Origin: Acidobacteriota bacterium | GTDB lineage: Bacteria; Acidobacteriota; Holophagae; Acanthopleuribacterales; Acanthopleuribacteraceae | Reading direction: 5' to 3' | Assembly (NCBI GenBank): GCA_020637335.1 | Contig: JACJWC010000015.1 | Coordinates: 1 to 64,000, forward strand | Length of the DNA: 64,000 nucleotides | Shown here: piece by piece, positions 16,733 through 24,543 of the stretch | How the letters are laid out: each line of letters opens with the position of its first letter | How positions within the stretch are numbered: position 1 is the stretch's first letter | Notes under the pieces: generated by a model | Told to the model about the DNA's origin: nothing | Seen by the model: only the letters and a program-made list of their open reading frames with translations | The model's database searches: none | Program-made: the position numbers and the translations under genes

Positions 16733-18864
16733 GCGGAAACCTCATCGTCAAAGGATTTGTTCTCTTGCTGGTAGGTGTAGAGCAGTGCTGGTGGTTGAAA
16801 CCGATCACCATAGGTCTTGGCCATTTGTTCAGCTGTTTCGATGAATTTGTTCAGGCCACAATCGTTGATGAACTGGAGGGTACCGCCCTTGAAGGGCGCA
16901 AAACCCCAACCGAAGATACTGCCGATATTGGCTTCAGCGACTGAGGTCAAGACACCTTCCTCGAGGCAGCGTACGGTTTCAATGGCTTGGATCCAGGTCA
17001 GGCGCTGAATAAGTGTTTCGAGTGGTAATTCTTCTTGGCCGAGGAAGTGTTGGCCGAGTTCGGGCCACAGATGTTTTTTGCCGGATTCTGGATAGTCATA
17101 AAAGCCTTTGCCGTTTTTACGGCCCAGCCGACCCAGTTCCAAAACCATTTTATTGACCACAGCATTACCGGGATGTTGAGGCACTTTTTTGCCTTCAGCT
17201 GCCAAATCTTTTTCGGTTTGGGTTTGGATGTGCAGCATGAGTTCAAGGCTGACTTCATCAGAAACGGCCAGCGGGCCAACGGGCATGCCCGCGCGTAAGC
17301 CTGCGGCTTCGATACGGGCCGGGTTCTGGCCTTCGGCCAGGAGCGCTAACCCTTCGCGCACATAAGTAGAAAAGACGCGCGAGGTGTAAAAGCCGCGTCC
17401 ATCGTTCACGACAATCGGGATTTTGCGCAGTTGTTGCACAAACAGAATGGCGCGGTCCACCGTGGTTTGATCGGTATTTTGCCCGCGAATAATTTCGACC
17501 AATTGCATCTTGTCGACGGGTGAGAAGAAGTGGATGCCAATGAACTTTTCAGGATGTTGACTGGCCTCAGCCAAACCGGTAATGGGCAGGGTAGAGGTAT
17601 TGGAAGCAAAAAATCCGTTCGATTTGAGGAGGGGTTCGGACTCCTGTGTGACCTGGGCTTTGAGTTTGCGATTTTCAAAAACTGCCTCAATGATCAAGTC
17701 GCAATCTTTTAAATCAGCCACCTGGTCGGTTGCCTGGATGCGTTCCAATGTTTGGTGCATGGCCTGAGCATCCATGGCCCCTTTTTTGACCCGTTTTTCC
17801 AGCAGTTTTCGGCTGTAGTCTTTGCCTTTTTCTGCGGCTTCTTTTGAAACATCTTTGAGGACAACCTGAATGTTCTGGCTGGCTGCCGCGTAGGCGATAC
17901 CGGAACCCATCATGCCGGCACCGAGAATGCCCAGCTTCTGGATGGCCGCTTCAGGTCCGACGCTCAATTTGCGTTTGTTGACTCGGTTGAGCTGGAACCA
18001 GAAGGCGGTGATCATGTTCTTGGCTTCCGGACTGGCGGCACATCGCGCAAAATAGGCCGATTCCACTTTGGATGCATTGTCAAAGTCCAAGAGGGACCCT
18101 TCGAACACACAGGCCAGAATATTGCGGGCCGCTGGGTAATTGCCTTGGGTTTTCTGGAGGACCATGGATGGCGTAATGGCCCACATTTCGGCGATTTCGG
18201 GCTTTTTGGAGTCGCCGCCCGGAATGCGAAACTTGGGATCGTCCCAGGGCGCTTTGGCATAGGGATTAGCCTCAATCCAAGCCACGGCTTTGGCAAACAT
18301 GCTCTCTGGATCCTCAGCCAAATCATCCACCAACCCTTGGGCCTTGGCGCGGCTGGGATTGAGCTCTGTACCTTCCAACAACAACGGCAACGCCGATTTA
18401 ATGCCCAACATCCGCATCAGGCGCTGTGTACCACCGCCACCGGGCAGTAAACCCAACTTCACCTCAGGTAAACCAATCTTGGTGCTTTTGTGGTTGAGCG
18501 CAATGCGGTGATGGCAGGCCAGGGCTACTTCATAACCGCCGCCTAACGCTGTACCGTTCATGGCCGCTACAACGGGTTTTCCGAGTTGTTCCAGTTGGCG
18601 CATAACGGCTTTAAACCCATCCAACATTTCGGCTGCTTCGCTTACATCGTTCATTTGGAACAGTACGGCCAGGTCGGCGCCTGCCACAAAATCGCGCTTG
18701 GCCGAGGTTAGGATCACGCCGCGCAGGTCGGATTGGCTTTTCAAATTTTCAATCGTTGCTTGAAAGGCTTCCACAAAGGCGCGGTTAATGACGTTCGTCG
18801 ATTTGCCTTCCAGATCCATCCAAACCGTTGCAATTCCATCTTTTTTTTCGATGCGAAAACTCAT
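16729..18864 (-). CDS. Bifunctional enoyl-CoA hydratase / 3-hydroxyacyl-CoA dehydrogenase (FadJ-like)
   Basis: A 710-aa alpha-subunit type beta-oxidation enzyme. The hydratase half (1-190) has the oxyanion block SAKRDFVAGADL and Glu in IGLPEVKLGLLPGGGG. The dehydrogenase half begins with the NAD site LGILGAGMMGSGIAYAA (about 310-326) and has GIHFFSPVDKMQLVEII with the catalytic His; the C-terminal dehydrogenase domains follow. It hydrates enoyl-CoA and oxidises the 3-hydroxyacyl product for cleavage by the adjacent thiolase. Start ATG 18864 is chosen because AAGGAG lies 6 bases upstream. Ten bases separate it from the thiolase stop. Confidence 0.95.
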   Translation of the reverse strand: MSFRIEKKDGIATVWMDLEGKSTNVINRAFVEAFQATIENLKSQSDLRGVILTSAKRDFVAGADLAVLFQMNDVSEAAEMLDGFKAVMRQLEQLGKPVVAAMNGTALGGGYEVALACHHRIALNHKSTKIGLPEVKLGLLPGGGGTQRLMRMLGIKSALPLLLEGTELNPSRAKAQGLVDDLAEDPESMFAKAVAWIEANPYAKAPWDDPKFRIPGGDSKKPEIAEMWAITPSMVLQKTQGNYPAARNILACVFEGSLLDFDNASKVESAYFARCAASPEAKNMITAFWFQLNRVNKRKLSVGPEAAIQKLGILGAGMMGSGIAYAAASQNIQVVLKDVSKEAAEKGKDYSRKLLEKRVKKGAMDAQAMHQTLERIQATDQVADLKDCDLIIEAVFENRKLKAQVTQESEPLLKSNGFFASNTSTLPITGLAEASQHPEKFIGIHFFSPVDKMQLVEIIRGQNTDQTTVDRAILFVQQLRKIPIVVNDGRGFYTSRVFSTYVREGLALLAEGQNPARIEAAGLRAGMPVGPLAVSDEVSLELMLHIQTQTEKDLAAEGKKVPQHPGNAVVNKMVLELGRLGRKNGKGFYDYPESGKKHLWPELGQHFLGQEELPLETLIQRLTWIQAIETVRCLEEGVLTSVAEANIGSIFGWGFAPFKGGTLQFINDCGLNKFIETAEQMAKTYGDRFQPPALLYTYQQENKSFDDEVSA

Positions 18865-18874
18865 GGCTGACTCC

Positions 18875-20080
18875 TTATACCCGCTCGATGATGGTGGCAA
18901 TGCCCATTCCGGCACCTACGCACAACGTGACACATCCGCGTTTGAGGTTGCGGCGTTCCAATTCATCTAAAAGGGTGCCGGTCAGAACCGCACCTGTTGC
19001 ACCTAAAGGATGGCCCATGGCCATGGCGCCACCATTCACATTGACGATTTGCGGATCGACGTTGAGTTCCAGTACCGCTTTCTTAAGAACCGCGGCAAAG
19101 GCTTCGTTAATTTCGAATAAATCGATGTCCTTAGCTTGCAGGCCAGCTTTTTTCAGTGCACGCCGCGTTGCGGGCGCAGGCCCAGTCAGCATAATGGTCG
19201 GTTCGGTCCCAACCACTGCATAGGAAAGGATTCTGGCGCGCGGTTTCAATCCGAGTTGCTTGCCGATTTTTTCGCTACCGACAAGAACCAGTGCAGCGCC
19301 ATCCACAATGCCGGAACTGTTACCGGCGTGGTGGACGTGGCGAATGTTTTCAGCTTGCGGGTACTTATAACGCGCGGTTGAATCAAAACCCATGTCGCCG
19401 ATGAAAGCAAAGGATGGCTGCAATTTGGCCAGATCCTCCAATGACGCTTTTTCGCGTATGGTTTCGTCGTGATCCAGCAGGATACGACCGGCCGGATCCA
19501 TCACTGGAACAATCGACTTCTCAAAAAAGCCTGCCTGACGGGCCGCTGCGGCCTTTTGGTGGCTGGTCAGGGCGAGTTGGTCGAGTTCTTCGCGCTGATA
19601 ACCTTCCAAGGTTGCGATCAGATCCGCTGAAATACCTTGAGGAATGAAGCCGAGTGCATCGTTGACCAGCGGATCCATATACATGGCGCCACCATCATGG
19701 CCCATTTTGCAGCGCGACATACTTTCAACCCCGCCAGCCACAACCAAATCCTCCTGGCCACCCATGACTTTTGAGGCTGCCAGGTTGATGGACTCGAGAC
19801 CGGACGCGCAGAAGCGATTTAAGGTCACACCGGGAACGGTTACGTCCCAACCCGCGTAAAGCGAGGCAATTCGCGCAATATTAGAACCCTGTTCCGCGAT
19901 TGGGGTTACGCAACCCAAGACAATATCGTCGACCTGGCTGGTATCCAGGTCATTGCGTTTTTGCAAGGCCTGAAACAGCGTTTTGAGCAGGTCAACGGGT
20001 TTACAAGTGGCCAGGCCACCGTCCTTTTTGCCCTTCCCGCGTGGGGTCCTTAAAGCATCGTAAATGAAGGCGTCCGTCAT
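18875..20080 (-). CDS. Acetyl-CoA acyltransferase (thiolase)
   Basis: A 401-aa thiolase II with nucleophile Cys91 in NRFCASGLESI, His in GGAMAMGHPLGATGA and the second Cys in TLCVGAGMG, all required for catalysis. It performs the last beta-oxidation step, splitting 3-ketoacyl-CoA. It is the first gene of the leftward operon thiolase-hydratase/dehydrogenase-acyl-CoA dehydrogenase-CoA-transferase. ATG 20080 has GAGGAG 6 bases upstream and starts the usual MTDAFIYDALRTPRGK; longer frames are unlikely. Confidence 0.96.
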   Translation of the reverse strand: MTDAFIYDALRTPRGKGKKDGGLATCKPVDLLKTLFQALQKRNDLDTSQVDDIVLGCVTPIAEQGSNIARIASLYAGWDVTVPGVTLNRFCASGLESINLAASKVMGGQEDLVVAGGVESMSRCKMGHDGGAMYMDPLVNDALGFIPQGISADLIATLEGYQREELDQLALTSHQKAAAARQAGFFEKSIVPVMDPAGRILLDHDETIREKASLEDLAKLQPSFAFIGDMGFDSTARYKYPQAENIRHVHHAGNSSGIVDGAALVLVGSEKIGKQLGLKPRARILSYAVVGTEPTIMLTGPAPATRRALKKAGLQAKDIDLFEINEAFAAVLKKAVLELNVDPQIVNVNGGAMAMGHPLGATGAVLTGTLLDELERRNLKRGCVTLCVGAGMGIATIIERV

Positions 20081-20116
20081 AGTCAGCTCCTCTCCGGTCC
20101 AAAACCGTTTTAATTT

Positions 20117-20131
20117 TAGAATCATATTCTA
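20117..20131. promoter_or_regulatory. Operator between thiolase operon and TetR gene
   Basis: TAGAAT-CAT-ATTCTA is a perfect inverted repeat. It overlaps a rightward TATAAT (20130-20135, with TTTTAA 16 bases upstream) and a leftward TATGAT box. A TetR dimer bound here would repress both divergent units. Confidence 0.6.
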
Positions 20132-20160
20132 TAATTAACCATGCCGACAAGGGAGAAGCC

Positions 20161-20793
20161 ATGAAACCGGGCCGGAAAAGGGATCCTCAACTCCATGAAG
20201 CGCGCAAACAGCAGATCCTGTTGGCGGCACGGATCTTATTTACCGAGAAGGGGTTTGAGCAGACTTCGGTCCAGGATGTGGTGCGCCGTGCGGGCTCTTC
20301 GACAGGGAACCTGTATTTTTATTTTCCCAACAAGGAAGCACTGTTGCAGGGCGTAACCCGCGAGATTATGTGGGAGATTCGAGAAAATGCTGAGCGGTTG
20401 TTACCCTTGGCTCAAGATGGATGGCAACAGTTGGCCTATTCGTTGTGGGCTTTGGTCCAGGGACTCTACCAAAATGCGGGCATGGCCAGAACGATTTTAA
20501 ACCCGTTTAGCCATGCGACGATTCGTGAGGAGACGTTGGCTTTTTATCGCCAGGCCATGTTGCATTTATTGGAGTCGCATCCAGACTGGGCGCCGCAGTT
20601 GGATCCGCAATGGGTGACCCTGGCCTTCCAAGGCGGATTGGCCATGATATTTGAGAAGGTCCTGTTTGAAGATCTCTCCAACCAGCCAGAAAGCGTGTGG
20701 CGCTTCATTGTGCTCTGGAACTTCCGTGCATTAGGTTGTTCCGACCCGGAAAAATACTGCCTAGCCCCACCTGAAAAGGCCGCAAATAAATGA
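20161..20793 (+). CDS. TetR/AcrR-family regulator of the beta-oxidation operon
   Basis: A 210-aa TetR-type repressor. The N-terminal helix-turn-helix is typical: ARKQQILLAARILFTEKGF, then TSVQDVVRRAGSSTGNLYFYFPNKEALL. The C-terminal ligand domain is generic, with a hydrophobic core that could accept an acyl-CoA. The position, divergent from the operon with a palindrome in the 80-bp gap, implies that it represses the operon until acyl-CoA is present. GGGAG precedes the ATG. Confidence 0.92.
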   Translation: MKPGRKRDPQLHEARKQQILLAARILFTEKGFEQTSVQDVVRRAGSSTGNLYFYFPNKEALLQGVTREIMWEIRENAERLLPLAQDGWQQLAYSLWALVQGLYQNAGMARTILNPFSHATIREETLAFYRQAMLHLLESHPDWAPQLDPQWVTLAFQGGLAMIFEKVLFEDLSNQPESVWRFIVLWNFRALGCSDPEKYCLAPPEKAANK

Positions 20794-21124
20794 TTTACAA
20801 GCCAGAGAGGATCACACCGGATCGGATTGTCTTTGGGCTCACCTTTCGTTTTTCTGCATCCGCGCCCCTTACAAGACGCCCAGAAATGATCGCCTTCTGA
20901 ATCTCTGCATGCTTCGATTGACCTGGGCATTGAAAAATTCGGCCTTTAAGGCCATTCATTTGTGCCAAACCTCGCGGGTGGGCGGAACTTTTTGGACCTT
21001 TTCTCCTTGGCATTCCAAACTTAAAACCAGTTTCCCCTGAGATGGTTGACAGTTGTCATTTCGAAAGAGATGGACAGTAAAAGAACCAATTAGTCTCAGG
21101 CAAGAAAGTTGGAATAGAAGGTTT
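20794..21124. other. Non-coding gap, nothing recognised
   Basis: About 330 bp downstream of the TetR gene. Short open frames exist on both strands but none has a ribosome site, a family resemblance or a convincing composition. It may be decayed coding DNA. Confidence 0.4.
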
Positions 21125-21290
21125 GAATCCTATCCAGGCTGAAGGCCTGAGACCCTCCAGCCTGGGGCAGAATTTTGACCGATGAGGTACGAATCGGTCA
21201 AAATGTCGCCCCAGGTCAGGGCGTTTACACCATCGGGAAGCGCTGAAAGCGCGCCATAAAATTTTAGCGGTTTCAATTGGGATGTAACCA
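21125..21290 (-). repeat. Dispersed structured repeat, copy C
   Basis: Inverted relative to copies A and B. Read leftward it has GCGCGCTTTCAGCGCTTCCCG, the 55-nt hairpin (21161-21215) and the CAGGCCTTCAGCCTG stem in the same order. This is the best-paired copy: only two or three mismatches in 23 base pairs. Open frames across it are by-products of its base composition. Confidence 0.8.
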
Positions 21291-21344
21291 ACCTCCATGG
21301 TCGCCGAGGACCCAATTGTGGTTTCCCCGGTTGATTCTCTATTG

Positions 21345-21460
21345 TCCCGCGCCTTCAGCGCTTCCCGGTTTGTTTGGGATTTTCCTGGGGCGGCGCTGGG
21401 TTTGATTCGTCCCTCATCAACCCCAACTCTGCCCAAGGCTGGAGGGCATAAGGCTTTCAG
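21345..21460 (+). repeat. Dispersed structured repeat, diverged copy D
   Basis: It has the same order (GCCTTCAGCGCTTCCCG, 55-nt hairpin at 21384-21438, GGCTTTCAGCC stem) but many base changes. The loop TCGTCCCTC is conserved, while stem bases changed on both sides: CCGAT/ATCGG in A is TTGAT/ATCAA here. It lies head-to-head with copy C. Confidence 0.7.
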
Positions 21461-21682
21461 CCTTGCATGACCAAGTGATCAACCCTGTCTATCGGGGAAC
21501 CGCCAAAGGTGACTTTTTCAAATCGAAGTAAACCTAATTGAAACCTTCAGCTGAGCCACCTTTTTTCTTTTTCTTTCCAAACTTGGAAATAAAATAATGA
21601 ACCTGATAATTTGCAAATAACCCAGCCAAGTTGCACATTTGATGTGTCGAGAATGGATTTAGGCCAGAATGGAAAGGCAAGA

Positions 21683-21907
21683 ATGGCAAAAAAGGTTAAA
21701 GGTAAGGGCAAAACGGCCCTGGAAAAATGGACTTTCCGGGCCTATTCCGCGAGATATTTCCTATGTCGCAAGACAGGTAATAAACTTCTCTGCCTTTTTT
21801 TGTATTCCAGATGGAAAAGAACCCCTGGCTTGGTTAAGGGAAAAGTGACCGAGGCGTTTTTTGAGCCCTTACCTGACGAAGAGTTGGCTTATTGGCACCC
21901 AACCTAA
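21683..21907 (+). CDS. Small basic hypothetical protein
   Basis: A possible 74-aa protein starting MAKKVKGKGKTALEKW, with GGAAAGG 5 bases before the ATG. It is strongly basic at the N-terminus, has a Cys/Leu-rich centre and ends in PLPDEELAYWHPT. It stops one base before the tssA stop on the other strand. No family is recognised. It could be real or a remnant; the good ribosome site is the main support. Confidence 0.35.
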   Translation: MAKKVKGKGKTALEKWTFRAYSARYFLCRKTGNKLLCLFLYSRWKRTPGLVKGKVTEAFFEPLPDEELAYWHPT

Positions 21908-23509
21908 TTATTTAGGGCCTTTGGGTTTGATGGGCAGTTGACCGACCAGGCTGAGCTCAACCTGGGCCAGTTGGCGCATGGCCTCTTGTTCGACGGTTGC
22001 CCATTGTGGTCCTTCCTCGCGCAAGTCGCGGGCGACTTTAATGTGCAAGCCCCAGACCCGTCCACACAATTGGGGTTCCCAATCCTGAAGGCGCATTTTT
22101 TTAATGGTGGACCCTAAACCTTCGAGAAAGGCGTGGCACCAGTGGAACTGTTTGGCCTCAAAACAGAAGGCTGCGGCTTCAAAACGCATCCGAAAGGCAT
22201 CGCGCGGATTTTGGGCGGTTTCGATTACTTTTTGGGCCATTTCCAGGGCTTCAGCGTAACGGTCCACACCCGTTTGCATGAGTTCCGAACGCAGATCGGC
22301 TGCGGCGTCTTTGGCACTTCCGCCGCCCCCGGCCAGTTGACCGGCCAGACCTTCAATCCAATCGCGCGTTTGGGATGAGGCAAAGGGTGTCCCATCGTTA
22401 AATTTCAGGGTTTTGAGTTGGGGGATGCGTTGGTCGAGCAGGTAGGTTTCCTGCATGATGGCGCGCAGGACTTTTTCATGACTTTCGCCCAGGATCGAAG
22501 CAGCGGTCCCACAATAAAACTGTAAATCCAGCCAAAGTGGGAAACGGTTCATCAGGTCTTCTGCGCGTTCGAGCAGATTGGCCCAGGCCGCTTTGGAGAA
22601 CATGTTCTTTAATGCGGTCTGCAACTCGTCAGCCGGTGGCATCAGAAAGGTTTCGCCATCGTTGTTGTTGGGCAGTTTGGTGTAGTACCAGGCCCCTTGA
22701 CGCCGCAGTTGAAAGCCCAAGGGGTTTTGCGGGTCGGCTTTGGAGATGGCCTCACCGATTTTGCCCAGGACTTTGACCATTTCTTCAATGGAAGCATCAT
22801 CGCCCATTGCGGGCATTTCAAACGGCGTTCCAGGTGCAGGTCCGGTCGGTTTGGAAGCTGGTTGGGAAGACGCGGGCGCAGTCGTGGCTGGTTTGGGTTG
22901 TTCCGCCGTAGGTGGGGGTTCAGGTGGTTTTTCCGGCTCAGGCTCGGGTTCGGGCGGCAAATAGTTCAAGGTTTCTTCAAAGTAGTTGCGCAAGCCCTTG
23001 AAATTGGTGGGCGGTTCTGGGAATTTTTCGTAGACCACCTCTTTAAAAGCATCCAGCACTTCTAAAACCTTTTCCAATTCTGAACGGTCTTTCGACTCGA
23101 GTTTGCCTTCGTCCTTGAGTTCGAGCAGGCGGTCATTGACCCAACTCAGGGATCGTTCGCGAATTTGGATCTTTTTGAGCGGTGGAAACATGTTTTCCCA
23201 AAAGGTCTTCAAAAAAACGCTTAAACCCTCCAGACCTGCAATCATGCCTGGTATGCCCTCGGCTTGGGCTAGTCCACAGCATAAATAGGCCGCTAAGTTG
23301 ATTTCCTTGGAGGTATTTTTGAGCAGCGTTTGGGAATCTTTGACGACTTTTTCCCAGTCGCATGCGCCGTGTCCTATGCCCGAAGTTTTGGCAATTTCTT
23401 CACGAATCCCTTCATACAGGGGATCGTATTTGGGATCTTCACCACAGGGGTCACCACCTGGGATGGGTTCGGCGATCCACGTGGTGATCTGATCAAGCGC
23501 GATCGGCAT
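21908..23509 (-). CDS. tssA: T6SS protein TssA
   Basis: A 533-aa TssA. The ImpA_N domain is clear in residues 1-130 (PIPGGDPCGEDPKYDPLYEGIREEI, then CDWEKVVKDSQTLLKNTSKEINLAAYL). A Pro/Glu/Ala-rich linker (about 195-235) leads to a C-terminal VasJ-type region (about 280-530). TssA guides baseplate and sheath assembly. It is the last gene of the leftward operon, with only 2 bases after tagF. The C-terminal half is a helical type without the short ring domain of TssA1, closer to the long TssA forms. Confidence 0.9.
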   Translation of the reverse strand: MPIALDQITTWIAEPIPGGDPCGEDPKYDPLYEGIREEIAKTSGIGHGACDWEKVVKDSQTLLKNTSKEINLAAYLCCGLAQAEGIPGMIAGLEGLSVFLKTFWENMFPPLKKIQIRERSLSWVNDRLLELKDEGKLESKDRSELEKVLEVLDAFKEVVYEKFPEPPTNFKGLRNYFEETLNYLPPEPEPEPEKPPEPPPTAEQPKPATTAPASSQPASKPTGPAPGTPFEMPAMGDDASIEEMVKVLGKIGEAISKADPQNPLGFQLRRQGAWYYTKLPNNNDGETFLMPPADELQTALKNMFSKAAWANLLERAEDLMNRFPLWLDLQFYCGTAASILGESHEKVLRAIMQETYLLDQRIPQLKTLKFNDGTPFASSQTRDWIEGLAGQLAGGGGSAKDAAADLRSELMQTGVDRYAEALEMAQKVIETAQNPRDAFRMRFEAAAFCFEAKQFHWCHAFLEGLGSTIKKMRLQDWEPQLCGRVWGLHIKVARDLREEGPQWATVEQEAMRQLAQVELSLVGQLPIKPKGPK

Positions 23510-23511
23510 AG

Positions 23512-24534
23512 TTACTCCTTGGAATCCTCTGAGTCGAATCCAATTTCCGATTTGTGGACCCTAAGGGTAGGTTCTTCCAGGTCTGCATCCGCTTCCGAAT
23601 TGGGATTGGCTTCCGCTTCAGTGACCGGCTCCGCAGTCAAGCCGCTCAAGCTCTCGCGAAGGGTAGGGGCTTCGTCTGGAACACAATTGGGATCCGTAAT
23701 ATCTTCCGATTCATCATCCGGTTCGGCGGAAGGTTTGATTTGTGAGATCGACTGGTCGAGTTTGGGTTGTTCCTCTGCCTCTGGTTCTTGGTGTAAGGGT
23801 TTTTCGGGCAGGAAAAATTCAAAGTTCAGGTCTTCCAAGCCTTTGTCGGCAAAATAGGCATAAACGGCTGGATGGTTCTCGTCACGCCAACTGGGTGAGG
23901 GCCACATCAAGAAATTCGGATTTTCTCTAAGGGCTGAAAGGCTGCGCAAAAAATCGCGTTCTTCTAGTGCATCCAAATCTGAAAGGGCTAAAGGCGCCAT
24001 GCGCCCGCCTTCCAAAAGATCTCGGACCTGCCGCGCGCGGACATGATTTTTTTCGGGCCATTCATCAATGGTTTTATCCGGCAAGCTATGCGAGAGCCCG
24101 CGCACGTTTTTGTAAAAGTCTGCCGGATTTTCCATCTTGGCCAAGTGCTGGTAGTAGCGCTCGAAATAGTCCCAAAAGCATTCCAACGCTTGCCAAAAGT
24201 GAGGGAACGGGGCTGTCTTATATTTTTTTGGGAAGGGCGCAGCCAGGATAAACGGGAAGCAGCGCAATCCATCATCGCTTTCCCAAATGCTCAAAACCAG
24301 GTCAATTCGGTGTTTGGGCAGATAAACCAACATGCGACGTGCTGGAGAGACATATGGGCGTGGATGTTGGGCCCGGGTAATGCCGTCAAAACCTGCATCG
24401 AAACAGTCTCTGAGATCGGAGAACGGTTCGCCAAAACTGCTGTAAAGGAAGTCCTTATAAAAGGGTAGCTTGCCAAAAACGCCAATTGGGAAATTGGAGA
24501 AGCTGAGTTTTTTCTTACCAAAAAAAAGGCCCAT
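23512..24534 (-). CDS. tagF: T6SS-associated TagF/ImpM-like protein with acidic tail
   Basis: A 340-aa protein whose first 230 residues fit TagF (ImpM, DUF2094): IGVFGKLPFYKDFLYSSFG, then RRMLVYLPKHRIDLVLSIWESDDG and HFWQALECFWDYFERYY. In Pseudomonas TagF restrains the T6SS through binding Fha. The C-terminal 110 residues are low-complexity and very acidic (DDESEDITDP, EAEANPNSEADADLEE), which is not usual for the family. An FHA protein occurs at the other end of the locus, in keeping with a TagF-Fha pair. Confidence 0.85.
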   Translation of the reverse strand: MGLFFGKKKLSFSNFPIGVFGKLPFYKDFLYSSFGEPFSDLRDCFDAGFDGITRAQHPRPYVSPARRMLVYLPKHRIDLVLSIWESDDGLRCFPFILAAPFPKKYKTAPFPHFWQALECFWDYFERYYQHLAKMENPADFYKNVRGLSHSLPDKTIDEWPEKNHVRARQVRDLLEGGRMAPLALSDLDALEERDFLRSLSALRENPNFLMWPSPSWRDENHPAVYAYFADKGLEDLNFEFFLPEKPLHQEPEAEEQPKLDQSISQIKPSAEPDDESEDITDPNCVPDEAPTLRESLSGLTAEPVTEAEANPNSEADADLEEPTLRVHKSEIGFDSEDSKE

Positions 24535-24543
24535 GATCCCTCC

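Noticed and set aside
21056..21436. Open frames across repeat copies C and D
   Set aside because: They cover the structured hairpins and share sequence with frames in the other copies only because of the repeat.
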